From contig WOUP01000002.1 of NCBI GenBank assembly GCA_009772895.1, positions 186,001 through 250,000 of the forward strand: a stretch of DNA of 64,000 nt. The letters run 5' to 3'. Under the pieces are notes generated by a model. It searched no databases. It was given only the letters and a program-made list of their open reading frames with translations, and was not told the origin of the DNA. Made by a program: the position numbers and the translations under genes. Each line of letters starts with the position of its first letter. The first letter of the stretch is position 1. The DNA comes from Puniceicoccaceae bacterium 5H (lineage in GTDB: Bacteria; Verrucomicrobiota; Verrucomicrobiia; Opitutales; Oceanipulchritudinaceae). Shown here one piece after another: positions 26,863 through 35,936 of the stretch.

Positions 26863-27882
26863 ATGAGCAGCCCGGATCAACCAGTCGTATTGACGTGCGC
26901 GCAACCCACGGGGCAATTGCACCTGGGGAATTACTTCGGGGCGGTCCGAAACTGGACGACTTTCCTCGACAGCCACGCATGCTACTTCGGCATCGTGGAC
27001 CAGCACGCGATCACGTTGCCCTACGTGCCGGCCGAGCTGCGCCAGAGCTGCTACAAGACGCTGGCCCTCTACATCGCCTGCGGCCTCGAGCCCGAGAAGT
27101 GCAACCTGTTTTTGCAGAGCCACGTGACCGGCCACACGGAGCTGGCCTGGATCCTCGCCTGCCTCTGCCCGCTCGGCCAGCTCGAGCGCATGACGCAGTT
27201 CAAGGACAAGGCGGCTCGCCAGGAAGAGGGTGGGGCCGGCTTCATCGGCAGCGGTCTGCTGTATTACCCCGTGCTGATGGCGGCGGACATCCTGCTCTAC
27301 AACGCCGACGTCGTGCCGGTGGGTGAAGACCAGCGCCAGCACGTGGAGTTGACCCGCGACCTCGCGATGAAGTTCAACGCCACCTACAGCGACACCTTCA
27401 AGATCCCGAAAGTCGAGATTCCCAAGCAGGCCGCGCGCATCAAGAGCCTGCAGGACCCGACGCGCAAGATGTCCAAGAGCGACCCCAACCAGGGGGGCGT
27501 CATCTACCTGCTGGACGAGCCCAACATCGTGACCAAGAAGATCAAGAGCGCGGTGACGGACAGCGGTAGCGAGGTGCGCGCGAGCGAGGACAAGCCGGGC
27601 ATCACCAACTTGCTGCACATCATGAGCGCTTCGACCGGGCGCTCGATCGAAGACCTGGAGCAGGAATTTGCGGGCAGCCAATACGGGGTCTTCAAGGCCG
27701 CCGTGGCCGACGCCGTGGTGGAGATGCTCACGCCTATCCAGGAGCGCTACAAGGCCATCGCCGACGACAAGAAATACCTCGAAGGCGTCTTCAAGTCCGG
27801 TGCCGACGCCGCCCAGAAGCGCGCCTTCAAGATGCTCAGCAAAGTCAACCGCAAGGCCGGCTTTATCGAGCGCGCGCGCTAG
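26863..27882 (+). CDS. trpS: tryptophanyl-tRNA synthetase
   Basis: Charges tRNA-Trp with tryptophan using ATP; cytoplasmic. The 339-residue class I synthetase has the HIGH-type motif in PTGQLHLGNYFG near residues 15-26 and the KMSKS loop in RKMSKSDPN around residue 205. GEDQRQHVELTRDLA, an ATP- and tRNA-binding hallmark, is also present. Length and layout are normal. A purine-rich AAGAGGGG sits immediately before the ATG, close for a Shine-Dalgarno site. It is a single gene between the esterase terminator and leftward genes. Confidence 0.97.
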   Translation: MSSPDQPVVLTCAQPTGQLHLGNYFGAVRNWTTFLDSHACYFGIVDQHAITLPYVPAELRQSCYKTLALYIACGLEPEKCNLFLQSHVTGHTELAWILACLCPLGQLERMTQFKDKAARQEEGGAGFIGSGLLYYPVLMAADILLYNADVVPVGEDQRQHVELTRDLAMKFNATYSDTFKIPKVEIPKQAARIKSLQDPTRKMSKSDPNQGGVIYLLDEPNIVTKKIKSAVTDSGSEVRASEDKPGITNLLHIMSASTGRSIEDLEQEFAGSQYGVFKAAVADAVVEMLTPIQERYKAIADDKKYLEGVFKSGADAAQKRAFKMLSKVNRKAGFIERAR

Positions 27883-27940
27883 CGCCTTTCAGGCTTTCCG
27901 TTCGCAGCGGTCTGCGATCCCAGCCGCGCAAGGCCGGTGT

Positions 27941-28102
27941 TTACGGCTTGGGCGCGTCGTTGCGCTGGGAGAGCACGTGCTCGTTCTCGCGTGGCGGCCG
28001 GTGGCCTTGCTGGTTCTTGCGCTTGGCGGGGCGCAAGAGGATGAACAGGAAGGCGATGGCGACCAACGCCAGAATGATATAAAAGGCATATCCGAAAATC
28101 AT
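27941..28102 (-). CDS. 53-residue single-pass membrane protein
   Basis: A short ORF with a strong ribosome binding site: GGAGGA ends five bases before the ATG at 28102. The protein is MIFGYAFYIILALVAIAFLF followed by a basic turn (LLRPAKRKNQQ) and a polar tail ending PKP. This is a typical small inner-membrane protein with its C-terminus in the cytoplasm by the positive-inside rule. It overlaps nothing else supported and lies between convergent trpS and the short plus ORF. No family is recognised. The hydrophobic core plus the RBS make it credible despite its size. Confidence 0.6.
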   Translation of the reverse strand: MIFGYAFYIILALVAIAFLFILLRPAKRKNQQGHRPPRENEHVLSQRNDAPKP

Positions 28103-28241
28103 GGGGTCCTCCGGTTGGATTCGCCTTTTCTGGTCGCATAACCTGTGCCCACTCTCCCAGCTTGCGCCGCCTGCTTCTCCAGCGCGTCTCCATGCCCCTC
28201 GCGTTCAGCGTTTTGCCGCCGTATGTCGATTGTGTAGGCGC

Positions 28242-28418
28242 ATGGATCTTGCTGATCTACAACTAGATGCGTTGCGATATGCCGCGTGCGTTGCCAAGCA
28301 GGGCAAACAAAGCGGCGGCACATCCCGGGAGCGCTTGCTCGAGCTATATCCTTACCTGACAGATACGGCCATCGACACCTGCCTGCGTGACGCCGCTGCT
28401 GGATCAGTCTTGATCTAG
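28242..28418 (+). CDS. possible 58-residue helical protein
   Basis: An ATG at 28242 opens a 58-residue frame (MDLADLQLDALRYAACVAKQ, then SRERLLELYPYLTDTAID) with amphipathic helices and a sensible amino-acid mix, like a small winged or three-helix protein. There is no clear ribosome binding site and no family match, so it may be chance. It would be the only rightward gene between trpS and the regulator block. Confidence 0.3.
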   Translation: MDLADLQLDALRYAACVAKQGKQSGGTSRERLLELYPYLTDTAIDTCLRDAAAGSVLI

Positions 28419-28481
28419 AGCGCACGCGAGTCCGCATGTTGCCGCTGTAAGTTCTCCGCCGCTCTTGTCGACAGCCTTCCC

Positions 28482-30929
28482 TTACCGCCGCATCTGCCAG
28501 GTGACGATGCCGATAGTGGAGAGGGAGCTGAGGGGCATGAGGATGGCCGCGAGCAGGGGATTCATCAGGGCGGCGAGGCAGAGGGAGATCGCGACGAGGT
28601 TGTAGCAGACGGCGAAGGCGAAGGTGTAGCGTACGGCCCGGCGGCGGCGGCGTTCGGCGTCGAGCAGGCCCAGCAGGCCGCCGAGGCTGCGCCCGAGAAA
28701 GTAGAAATCGGCCTTGGACTCGAGCAGACCGCGGTCGACGACGGGGGTGCCGCGCACGGCGGCTGCATCGAAGGCCAGGCTGTCGTTGGCCCCGTCTCCA
28801 ATAAAAAGCGTGTGCTCCGGCTCGTGCTGTTGCACCCAGGCCGCTTTTTGTTCAGGGCTCAGGCGCCCGAGCGCCGCCGTGGTGGGCAGGCCGAGGTGTT
28901 GGGCCATCGCGAGCACCTTTTCTTCGCGGTCGCCGCTGAGGATGTGCAGGTCCAGGCCGCGCTGGCGGAGGGCGTCCACGGCCGGCACGGCGTCTTCGCG
29001 CACGGTTTCGGTAAAGTGCAGCTCGGCCAGCGTCTCGCCGTCACGGGCCAGCGCACAGTCAAAGCTGCCCGCCGTGGCGTGCCCGGCGGGGGCGTCCAGC
29101 TTGCCTCGACTCGCCACGTCGGCCCATTGGGGGCGGCCCAGCGCGTAGCGGTGCTCATCGAGCAATACCGTGACGCCAAAGCCCACCGCCTCCTGCACGG
29201 GGGCCTGCGTGCGCTCTTGCGCCGGGCGGATGCCCCGGGCGAGCAACGACTCCCGCAGCGCGCGCGAAATGGGGTGCAGGCCGTCTTCGACGAGGTGCCA
29301 CAAGGCCCGGCGGTCGGCGTCGCTCAAAGCGTCCAGCGCCTCCGGGTTGGCCAGCTCGGGTGTCTCGAGCGTTAGCGTGCCGGTCTTGTCGAACACGATG
29401 CGCTTGAGCCCGCGCAGGCGGTGAAAAATGTCGGCCTCGCGCACGTAGACGCCCATGCGGCGCAGTTGGGCGACCGTCTGTTCCTGGGCCAGCGGGTAGG
29501 CGACCCCGAGGGCACAGGGGCAGCTGACCACCAGCACGCTCAGCGCGACTTGTCCCCCGGTCAGCCAGTCGCCGGTCGCGAGGCCCCAAGTCAGCGCGCC
29601 GATGGCGGCGACGATCAGCACCATGACGAGGTAAAAGCGCAGGATGGCTTCCAGCACCGGGTAGCGCAGTTGACGCGGCTCGATCGTCGTCAGGCGGCGT
29701 AACAAAGAATCTTCCCAGGTTTCTTCGCTGCGCAGGTCGAAGGGCTGACGGCTGACGTTGACGGCGCCGGCGGGCACGATCTGGCCCGGCTGGATGCGCA
29801 CGGGCTCGGCCTCGCCATTGATCCACTCGAGGCTCACCTCCGCGGGGTCGGCCTCGGGGGAGAGGCGGCCGCGCACCGGCACGAGATCGCCGGGGCCGAG
29901 GCGGATCGTCTGCCCCGGCTGCAGGGTTTCGAGCTTTTGATCCGAGGTGCCGCCGGTGCTGCCGACGACCCGGGCCTGAGTGGGTTGCAGCCGCGATTGT
30001 CGCAGCGAAAACCGGTTGCGTTCCACCGCGCGCTCCTGCAACCAGCGTCCACCGAGCATGAGAAAGGCGAAGATGGCCACGAAGTCGAAATACGCGTAGT
30101 TTTCGTGCCCGAAAAAGTAGCCGAAGAGCGAGCCGAGGTAGGCCGCCACCAGCCCTAGCGCGATGGGAAAGTCGATGTGCAGCACGCCCATACGCAGCGC
30201 CCGCGCCGCGCGCTCGATGAAGTAGCTGCCGCCGACAAACAGCGCGATAGTGGCACTGACGAGCGTGAAGAGCCCGAACAGGTTCGCCAACTCGAAGTCG
30301 GGCGGCATGCCAAGGTAACGGGGCAGGGTAAAGAGCATGGCGTTCATCGCCGCCGCGCCCGTGATGCCGACCCGCCCCAGCAGGCGCTGGCTTTCGGCGT
30401 TCTCGCGTTTGCTCGGCGGTTGCAGCAGATAGCCGAATTGCTGCAGGGTCTCGCCCGCTCGCGTCAGGATGGTCGACGTTTCGGTCGGGTCGTCCGCCTT
30501 TCCGGTCGCGACGGGATCGAGGTGCTCGCTCTGCCACTGCAGGCGCACCTGGCCGAGTTGGGCGTTCACCTCCGCCCGCTGGATGCCCGTCTGCTGGCTC
30601 AACACCCGCTCGATCAACCACACGCAGCCTACGCAAGAGATCCCCGTCAGGTCGAGTTCGGTGGTCGCGCTGGGGCGGGTGGCCTGTTCCGCTTCCGCGT
30701 CGGCCTGCAGCTGGGCCAGCCAACGGTAGTCCCGCTTCTGCAGGGCCGCCGGTTTAACTGGCGCGATGATGCGGTCGCGCAGGTTGTAATACTGGTCCAG
30801 GCCGCTGTCGGCGATCATGCGGGCCACATAGGCGCAGCCGTTGCAGCAATATTCGCTGTCCGGGCGAGCGCGCGCGTCAAACGGCGTGCCGCAGTGGGTG
30901 CAGACTTTGGTGGTGGAGGGGGTGGCCAT
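28482..30929 (-). CDS. heavy-metal P-type ATPase, CcoI/FixI (CopA2)-like
   Basis: Copper-type P1B ATPase that exports copper across the inner membrane, in this subgroup usually to load cytochrome oxidases. The 815-residue chain starts with a cysteine-rich cap (CTHCGTPF, YCCNGCAYV) typical of CcoI/FixI, then an HMA metal-binding domain with GISCVGC near residue 100. Eight membrane segments follow, with the ion site SCPCALGVAYPL. The phosphorylated Asp514 is in DKTGTLT, the HP motif is in LHPISRALRES, and the hinge is GDGANDSLA. The actuator loop reads INGEAEP in place of TGE at the usual place. The DsbD_2/TauE-like gene lies 22 bases upstream, an operon partner common in cbb3 oxidase assembly clusters; no oxidase genes are seen here. 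Confidence 0.92.
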   Translation of the reverse strand: MATPSTTKVCTHCGTPFDARARPDSEYCCNGCAYVARMIADSGLDQYYNLRDRIIAPVKPAALQKRDYRWLAQLQADAEAEQATRPSATTELDLTGISCVGCVWLIERVLSQQTGIQRAEVNAQLGQVRLQWQSEHLDPVATGKADDPTETSTILTRAGETLQQFGYLLQPPSKRENAESQRLLGRVGITGAAAMNAMLFTLPRYLGMPPDFELANLFGLFTLVSATIALFVGGSYFIERAARALRMGVLHIDFPIALGLVAAYLGSLFGYFFGHENYAYFDFVAIFAFLMLGGRWLQERAVERNRFSLRQSRLQPTQARVVGSTGGTSDQKLETLQPGQTIRLGPGDLVPVRGRLSPEADPAEVSLEWINGEAEPVRIQPGQIVPAGAVNVSRQPFDLRSEETWEDSLLRRLTTIEPRQLRYPVLEAILRFYLVMVLIVAAIGALTWGLATGDWLTGGQVALSVLVVSCPCALGVAYPLAQEQTVAQLRRMGVYVREADIFHRLRGLKRIVFDKTGTLTLETPELANPEALDALSDADRRALWHLVEDGLHPISRALRESLLARGIRPAQERTQAPVQEAVGFGVTVLLDEHRYALGRPQWADVASRGKLDAPAGHATAGSFDCALARDGETLAELHFTETVREDAVPAVDALRQRGLDLHILSGDREEKVLAMAQHLGLPTTAALGRLSPEQKAAWVQQHEPEHTLFIGDGANDSLAFDAAAVRGTPVVDRGLLESKADFYFLGRSLGGLLGLLDAERRRRRAVRYTFAFAVCYNLVAISLCLAALMNPLLAAILMPLSSLSTIGIVTWQMRR

Positions 30930-30951
30930 GTCGTGATTCGAGGACGCGCCG

Positions 30952-31650
30952 TCAGGACCCGCAGAAGAGCCCGTTCTGGTTCATGGTCTCGAAGTGCACG
31001 ATGCGGAAAATGAGGACCGCTGCAACCAGTCCGGCCAGACCGCGTTGCCACAGGCCCAGAGTCGAGGGTTTGAGCCGCCCGCTCCAGCGCACGTAGCCCG
31101 CCTGCACCAGCCAGAGCAGGGGCAGGGTGCCGAGCCCGAAGGACAGCATCAGCTCCGCGCCCGCGATCGGGTCTTGCGTCATCAGCGCCAGCGAAAGCAG
31201 CAGGTAGAGCGGGCCGCAGGGTAGCAGGGGCGTGAAGAAGCCCAACAGGCTGCTCGCAAGCGGGCGCGGCATTTTCAGGAATTTGCCCGTCTGCCGGTGC
31301 AGGTAGCGCGCAGGGCCTTTGGGCTTGGGCAGCCATTGGTCGACGCGCAGAGCCACCACGAGGAAAAACAGGGCCATGGCCCACGGGAAAAAGCGCGCGA
31401 TGGGCTGCCCCCAGGTCTCGAACCAGCCGAGCGCGGTCATGCCCAGTAATCCGCCGACTGCCCCGAGCAGGGTATAGCTGGTCAGGCGGGCGGCCTGATA
31501 GACGCCGGCGCTGGCGGCAAAGCTGGCCTGTTCGCCCGGGCGGGGGGCGATGAAGCACGCGAGCGGACCGCACATGCCCGCACAGTGCAGGCTGGTGACG
31601 AGGCCCGCCACAAAGGCGGTGCCGGGACCGGTGATGCTGGCAATATCCAA
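30952..31650 (-). CDS. sulfite exporter TauE/SafE-like (DsbD_2, CcoH-associated) membrane protein
   Basis: A 232-residue inner-membrane protein with about six hydrophobic segments. The N-terminus carries GLVTSLHCAGMCGPLACF, the diagnostic Cys-containing motif of the DsbD_2/UreH-like family found next to ccoI genes. A second pair of motifs, LLGFFTPLLPCGPLYLLL, repeats the proline-cysteine pattern. Members are thought to take part in copper handling or thiol-redox transfer during oxidase maturation. Its position 22 bases upstream of the CcoI-like ATPase fits that. Database names for this family (sulfite exporter) are probably misleading for this context. Confidence 0.85.
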   Translation of the reverse strand: MDIASITGPGTAFVAGLVTSLHCAGMCGPLACFIAPRPGEQASFAASAGVYQAARLTSYTLLGAVGGLLGMTALGWFETWGQPIARFFPWAMALFFLVVALRVDQWLPKPKGPARYLHRQTGKFLKMPRPLASSLLGFFTPLLPCGPLYLLLSLALMTQDPIAGAELMLSFGLGTLPLLWLVQAGYVRWSGRLKPSTLGLWQRGLAGLVAAVLIFRIVHFETMNQNGLFCGS

Positions 31651-31677
31651 GAGCTGGGCGAAGGGGGAGTGGGGCCG

Positions 31678-32301
31678 CTAGCGTTCGAAAGCCAGCAGCC
31701 GGATACCGAATAGGGCGAAGAGGGAGCCCGTGCCGTAACGGAAGGCGTCCTGTAGTCGGGGGAAACGCTGCAGGGTCGCCCGGAGTTGCGACGCGATCAA
31801 CGAAACCAGGCTGAACCACGCCGCCGCCAGCCCGGCCATCGTCAGGCCCAGCAGGCCGACCAGCATGCTGTGATCGGCGCCAGTGTGCGGGATGAACTGC
31901 GGCATGAAGGCGATAAAGGTCAGGCTCACCTTGGGGTTGAGCACATTGGTCAGAAAGGCCTGGCGCACCAGGCGCGAGGTGGGCAGGTGGCGCTGCTCCG
32001 GCGAGAGGTCGAGCGCGCCGCCGCGCCGAAACGCCATCACCGCCAGATACAGCAGATAGGCTGCGCCCAGATACTTAACGACCATGAAGGCCACGGCTGA
32101 AGTCTGCAGCAGCGCGGTCAGCCCCACGACGGCGGCGGTGGTGTGCACCAGCAGCCCCATCCAGATCCCGAGCGCCGCCCACAGTCCGGCCCGCACGCCC
32201 TGGCTCAGCGCCCGCCCCGACACATACAGAAAATCCGGCCCCGGGGAGGCGATCAGCACCAGTGCACCGCCGCAAAAGAGCAAGTAAGTCCCTGCATCCA
32301 T
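31678..32301 (-). CDS. LysE/RhtB family amino-acid exporter
   Basis: A 207-residue inner-membrane exporter. The N-terminal segment LLFCGGALVLIASPGPDFLY contains the family-defining PGPD motif, followed by SGRALSQGVRAGLWAALGIWMG and LLYLAVMAFRRGG, then LTNVLNPKVSLTFIAFMPQF. Six membrane segments are expected. The ATG at 32301 gives this N-terminus; the open frame extends further upstream into the PAP2 gene, but with no membrane-like sequence. Substrates in this family are amino acids or homoserine lactones, and this member's substrate is unknown. It lies 27 bases upstream of the DsbD_2-like gene, so it may be cotranscribed. Confidence 0.88.
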   Translation of the reverse strand: MDAGTYLLFCGGALVLIASPGPDFLYVSGRALSQGVRAGLWAALGIWMGLLVHTTAAVVGLTALLQTSAVAFMVVKYLGAAYLLYLAVMAFRRGGALDLSPEQRHLPTSRLVRQAFLTNVLNPKVSLTFIAFMPQFIPHTGADHSMLVGLLGLTMAGLAAAWFSLVSLIASQLRATLQRFPRLQDAFRYGTGSLFALFGIRLLAFER

Positions 32302-32353
32302 ACCGACCAGTATGCCTCTTCCCGCCCCGCGGGCAAGCGTCGAGGCAAGCCCC

Positions 32354-33079
32354 TCAGTTTTCGGCGGCGAGCTTGCGGGGGCGGCCGAGGGTGCCGCGGC
32401 GGCGCAGGAGGTAGGCGACGCCTTCGCAGAAGAGCGCCCAGGCGATGCCGAGCGACCACCCGGCCAGCACGTCGGTGGGGTAGTGCACGCCGAGGTAAAC
32501 CCGGGTGACGCCGATAATGCCGACCAGCAGCAGCGCGGTGGCGATGAAGAAGATCTTCTCGCGGTGCCGGTCGGTGGCCTGGGCGAGCAGCGTGCCGAGC
32601 GTGAGGTAGACGACGGCCGGAATGAGGGAGTGTCCGCTGGGAAAGCTGTAGGTCGAGACTTCGGTGATGTGCGGCACTGCGTCGGGTCGGGCTCGCTCGA
32701 AGACGTTCTTGAGCCCAAAGGAAATCACCATGCCGCTGATCGTGGCAGCGAGCACGAACAGCACGGTGCGGAAGCGGCGCGCAATTGCGAGGTAGGTGCA
32801 GACCAGCAGCGTGATCAGCGTCAGGACGGTGGCGCCGCCGAGGGCGGTCACGTCGACCGCGGCCTTGTGCAGCCAGCGCGGGCCGATCAGTTCGGCGGGG
32901 TTGTCCGGCTGGCGCAGGCTCAGGAGAATCTGTCCCTCGAGATCGGCATAGTGGCCGCCCGCGACGAGTTTGGCGATCAAGAGAAAACTCAGCAGGCCGA
33001 GGGAACAAAGGATCGCGATGCCTAGCAAACGCACATCCATGCCCGCCGACTCTCTTGCTTCCCTCTCCCGGTCTGTCAT
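32354..33079 (-). CDS. PAP2-family phosphatase, membrane-bound
   Basis: Type 2 phosphatidic-acid phosphatase-like membrane enzyme, probably acting on a lipid phosphate such as undecaprenyl pyrophosphate. The three signature motifs are present: KNVFERARP, SFPSGHS and TRVYLGVHYPTDVLAG, giving the catalytic His residues. Six hydrophobic segments are visible. The ATG at 33079 (MTDREREARESAG) is preferred to the TTG/upstream start at 33178; ATG 33040 is also possible. It follows the epimerase and glycosyltransferase genes in the same direction, which suggests a role in recycling the lipid carrier for a surface glycan. Confidence 0.88.
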   Translation of the reverse strand: MTDREREARESAGMDVRLLGIAILCSLGLLSFLLIAKLVAGGHYADLEGQILLSLRQPDNPAELIGPRWLHKAAVDVTALGGATVLTLITLLVCTYLAIARRFRTVLFVLAATISGMVISFGLKNVFERARPDAVPHITEVSTYSFPSGHSLIPAVVYLTLGTLLAQATDRHREKIFFIATALLLVGIIGVTRVYLGVHYPTDVLAGWSLGIAWALFCEGVAYLLRRRGTLGRPRKLAAEN

Positions 33080-33181
33080 GGCGCAAGCTAACCGACGATG
33101 CTGCCTTATCAAGTGCGGCTGCCGGAAGGGCTGCGAGAAATCGTGCACCTGCAGCCAGCACTCCGCAGCGGGCGCCACCGG

Positions 33182-34162
33182 CTAGAAATCTTCCGGGCGC
33201 TTGGCTTTCCAGTCCTTCAGGCTGGTGGCGAAGTCGTATTTGAAGGTAAAGCCGTGGTCGATCAGCCACTGGGGCACGATGTGGGTCGGCATGGCCGCCT
33301 TGCGCACGCGCTTGGGGTGGATGCTCGATTTGGCGCCGGTGAGCCACTGCACGACGTGGGCGGCAGGCACGAGTGCCCAGAGGGGCAGGGGAATCGTGCG
33401 GCTGCGCTTGCCCAGAAATGCTTCGATGTGTTTTACGAGGTTGCACAAGGGCTCGGTCGGGTGCTCCACGTAATTGTAGCGGATGATCTTTTCCTCCCGA
33501 TCCATCGTGAACTCGATGCTGTCGAGCAGGCCCTCGATATAAGCGTAGCTCTTGTAGATATTGGGGTTGCCGGGAAAGGCGAAGATGCCCTTCTTCACCG
33601 CCTGGATCATGCGCAGGATGTTGCCGGGATCGCCCGGCCCGTAGACCACGCCGGGGCGGCAGGTGATGAGCCGGCGCTCGGGCGCGCCCATGGCCCAACG
33701 CTCGTGGATCAATTCGGCGGCCAGCTTGGAGATGCCGTAGCCGGAGTTCGGATATTTTGGGGCCGATTCGTCCGTGGCGGTGCGGGTGGGGCCGTAGACC
33801 GCGATGGAGGCCGTAAAGAAGATATGGGGCACGCGGTAGTGCTCGGCAAAGGCCGTGACATGTTCCGCGCCGGGCAAGTTGGTGTCGAAGTATTCCTCGA
33901 ACGCGTGACCCGGCTCGCGGTGGACGGCGGAATAGTGAAAAACCCATTCGATGGAGTCGAACGCCTCGCCGCCCAGCGTGGTTTCCAGCTGCGGGATCAC
34001 GGGCTGGCGCACGTCGCAGGCGGTGAAAAGCACGCCATCGGGCAGGGGTTCGGAGGGTTCGTGGACATCGGCCAGGATGATGCGGTCGAAGCGCGCGCGC
34101 AGGCGCTTCCACGTCCACATACCGATGTAGCCGGTGCCGCCGAAAATGACTGCGATCTTCAT
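33182..34162 (-). CDS. NAD-dependent epimerase/dehydratase (extended SDR)
   Basis: A 326-residue extended short-chain dehydrogenase. The Rossmann motif GGTGYIG is at residues 8-14, the catalytic YxxxK is in SGYGISKLAAE, and the Ser-like partner comes from TASIAVYGPT. Enzymes of this group act on nucleotide sugars or on sterol-like substrates; the C-terminal half (PLPLWALVPAAHVVQWLTG) resembles the membrane-associating 3-beta-HSD-like branch. Start and the upstream glycosyltransferase stop overlap by ATGA, so the two are cotranslated. The neighbours (GT4 and PAP2) point to surface glycan or glycolipid synthesis. Confidence 0.85.
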   Translation of the reverse strand: MKIAVIFGGTGYIGMWTWKRLRARFDRIILADVHEPSEPLPDGVLFTACDVRQPVIPQLETTLGGEAFDSIEWVFHYSAVHREPGHAFEEYFDTNLPGAEHVTAFAEHYRVPHIFFTASIAVYGPTRTATDESAPKYPNSGYGISKLAAELIHERWAMGAPERRLITCRPGVVYGPGDPGNILRMIQAVKKGIFAFPGNPNIYKSYAYIEGLLDSIEFTMDREEKIIRYNYVEHPTEPLCNLVKHIEAFLGKRSRTIPLPLWALVPAAHVVQWLTGAKSSIHPKRVRKAAMPTHIVPQWLIDHGFTFKYDFATSLKDWKAKRPEDF

Positions 34163-35262
34163 GCGTGCTGCAGGTTGGCGAGTTGCAGACCGGTTTCCTG
34201 CTCCATCAGGCCGATCATCTTATCCAGAAACGCTTGCTCGGAAAATTGCTCGGCGTTGGCCCGGATGGTATCCGGATCCCAGCTTTGGCGTTCGAATTCC
34301 GGTACGGCCGCGGCGAGGCTATCCGCCGTGCCTTCGTAAAAGAACATGCCCGACACGCCCGGCTGGACCGTTTCAAGCGCGCCGCCACCCCCAAAGGCCA
34401 GCACCGGCTTGCCGCTGGCCTGCGCTTCCACCGGCGTGATGCCGAAGTCTTCCAGCCCGGGAAAGACGAAAGCGTAGCAGTTTTGCATGTGCCAGGTCAC
34501 CTCTTCATCCGACAGGCGGCCTTTGAACTCGACCGTCGGCCCGGCGAGCGATTGCAAACGGGCTTTGTCGGGGCCGCTGCCGATCACGACCAGCCGTTTG
34601 CCGAGCTTTGAGAGCCCCACGACAGCGCGGTCCAGGCCCTTGTAGCCGACCAGGCGCGACACGATGAGGTAAAAGTCTTCCGAGTGGTGCGAGACGGTGA
34701 AGCGCTCCACGTCAACCGGCGGATGGATCACGACGGAATCGCGGTGGTAGAACTGCTTGATCCGGTCCTGCACCGTGCGGGAGTTGGCGATGAGGTGCGT
34801 CATACGTTGGGCCGCGCGGTAATCCGACTGGCGCAGGCTGGGGATCATGCCGCGCACGACATACTGCAGCGCCTTGTTGGGCACCTCGTAGGGCAGATAG
34901 TTGTCGGGCTGCCAGAAGAAGCGGGGCGGGGTGTGGCAGTAGCAGAAGACCGGCGTTTCGGGCGCAAAGTCCGTCCACTTTGCGAAGCCGCTACTGCTCA
35001 TCCATACCAGATCGTCCTGCACCGTGCCGAGGGATCTGAAGGCCCAGGGGTAGAGCGGGAAGAACTTCTTGAAGTGCGTGTTGATCCCGGGGAGATGCTG
35101 CATCCAGCTGTTGCGGATGGTGCGCCCGTTGAACTCGGGAAACAACGTCTCATACTGCGTCGCGCTGGTCAGGATCTCCGCTTCAGGGAACGCCTCCGCC
35201 ATCAGGGCAACGACTCGTTCGGCGCCGCCCATCTGGATCAGGTAGTCGTGAACAATCTTCAT
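34159..35262 (-). CDS. GT4-family glycosyltransferase
   Basis: A 367-residue GT-B glycosyltransferase that transfers a sugar from a nucleotide sugar to an acceptor, probably at the inner membrane surface. The N-terminal acceptor domain starts MKIVHDYLIQMGGAERV with the GGAERV signature. The C-terminal donor domain has the SRLVGYKGLDRAV lysine region, the FKGRLSDEEV turn, and FPGLEDFGITPVEAQASGKP with the E-x7-E nucleotide-binding motif. The epimerase gene overlaps by four bases. Sequence type resembles WbaZ/mannosyl-type enzymes, but the sugar is not assigned. Confidence 0.88.
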   Translation of the reverse strand: MKIVHDYLIQMGGAERVVALMAEAFPEAEILTSATQYETLFPEFNGRTIRNSWMQHLPGINTHFKKFFPLYPWAFRSLGTVQDDLVWMSSSGFAKWTDFAPETPVFCYCHTPPRFFWQPDNYLPYEVPNKALQYVVRGMIPSLRQSDYRAAQRMTHLIANSRTVQDRIKQFYHRDSVVIHPPVDVERFTVSHHSEDFYLIVSRLVGYKGLDRAVVGLSKLGKRLVVIGSGPDKARLQSLAGPTVEFKGRLSDEEVTWHMQNCYAFVFPGLEDFGITPVEAQASGKPVLAFGGGGALETVQPGVSGMFFYEGTADSLAAAVPEFERQSWDPDTIRANAEQFSEQAFLDKMIGLMEQETGLQLANLQHA

Positions 35263-35516
35263 CGTCTGCTTCCGCCGCGAGGGCGCCGTTCAGGGCCGCA
35301 GGCAACGGACCGAGCCAATCTTCGGTTCGGCGCTCAAGGGCGCGGAGGACGAAGATACGTTACCTCTGGAAGCGGGGACGACGAGATTCATGAGAGACGA
35401 CAATACGGGTGGCCGACTTGTTAAGTGCTTGCTCAACAAGTCGCTAATAAGAGGACATCTTTGGCTACACCGTTCGTCCCGAGGCGGCAAGGGCAAAGAT
35501 GCCGTGGGCAACAGCC
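35263..35516. other. intergenic region upstream of the glycosyltransferase gene
   Basis: About 250 bases without a supported gene between the glycosyltransferase start and the YCII-like stop. No clear promoter or terminator was identified, and minus-strand ORFs here are low-complexity. Confidence 0.3.
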
Positions 35517-35936
35517 TCAAGCGTCGCCGGTCGCTTGCCGTAGCTTATCTTCGCGTTCGCGCAATTCCGGGGTCAGCAGATCGCCAAAATCCTCCGCTTC
35601 GTAGAGCCGCCGGATCTCGACTTCAGTTTCTCCCGGCATCGGGTTGGGGCAGCGCTGGAGCCATTCCACCGCTGCGTCCATCGAATCGACCTGCCAGAGC
35701 CAGAAGCCCGCGATCAGGCCCGATTCGTGGAAGGGCCCCGGAATGACGGTCCGTTCTGCGCCGGAAAAGCGCACGCGCGCTCCCTTGGAAGTCGGCTGCA
35801 GACCTTCGCCGGCAAGCAGCACACCCGCTTGGGCCAGGGCTTCGTTATATGCGGTCATCGCGCTGAGCAATGCGGCATCTGGCAGCACACCGGCTTCGCT
35901 CTCGGCGCTGGCCTTGATCAGGATCATCACTTTCAT
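35517..35936 (-). CDS. YCII-related (DGPF-domain) protein
   Basis: A 139-residue protein of the YCII/DGPF superfamily, small dimeric alpha-beta-barrel proteins often found beside ECF sigma factors and of uncertain function. The start MKVMILIKASAESEAG, the central GLQPTSKGARVRFSG and the segment IPGPFHESGLIAGFWLWQVDS are typical. A conserved His/Asp pair gives some family members enzyme activity, and His is present in PFHES. No sigma factor lies adjacent here; the SAM methyltransferase precedes it in the same direction after a 135-base gap. Confidence 0.82.
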   Translation of the reverse strand: MKVMILIKASAESEAGVLPDAALLSAMTAYNEALAQAGVLLAGEGLQPTSKGARVRFSGAERTVIPGPFHESGLIAGFWLWQVDSMDAAVEWLQRCPNPMPGETEVEIRRLYEAEDFGDLLTPELREREDKLRQATGDA

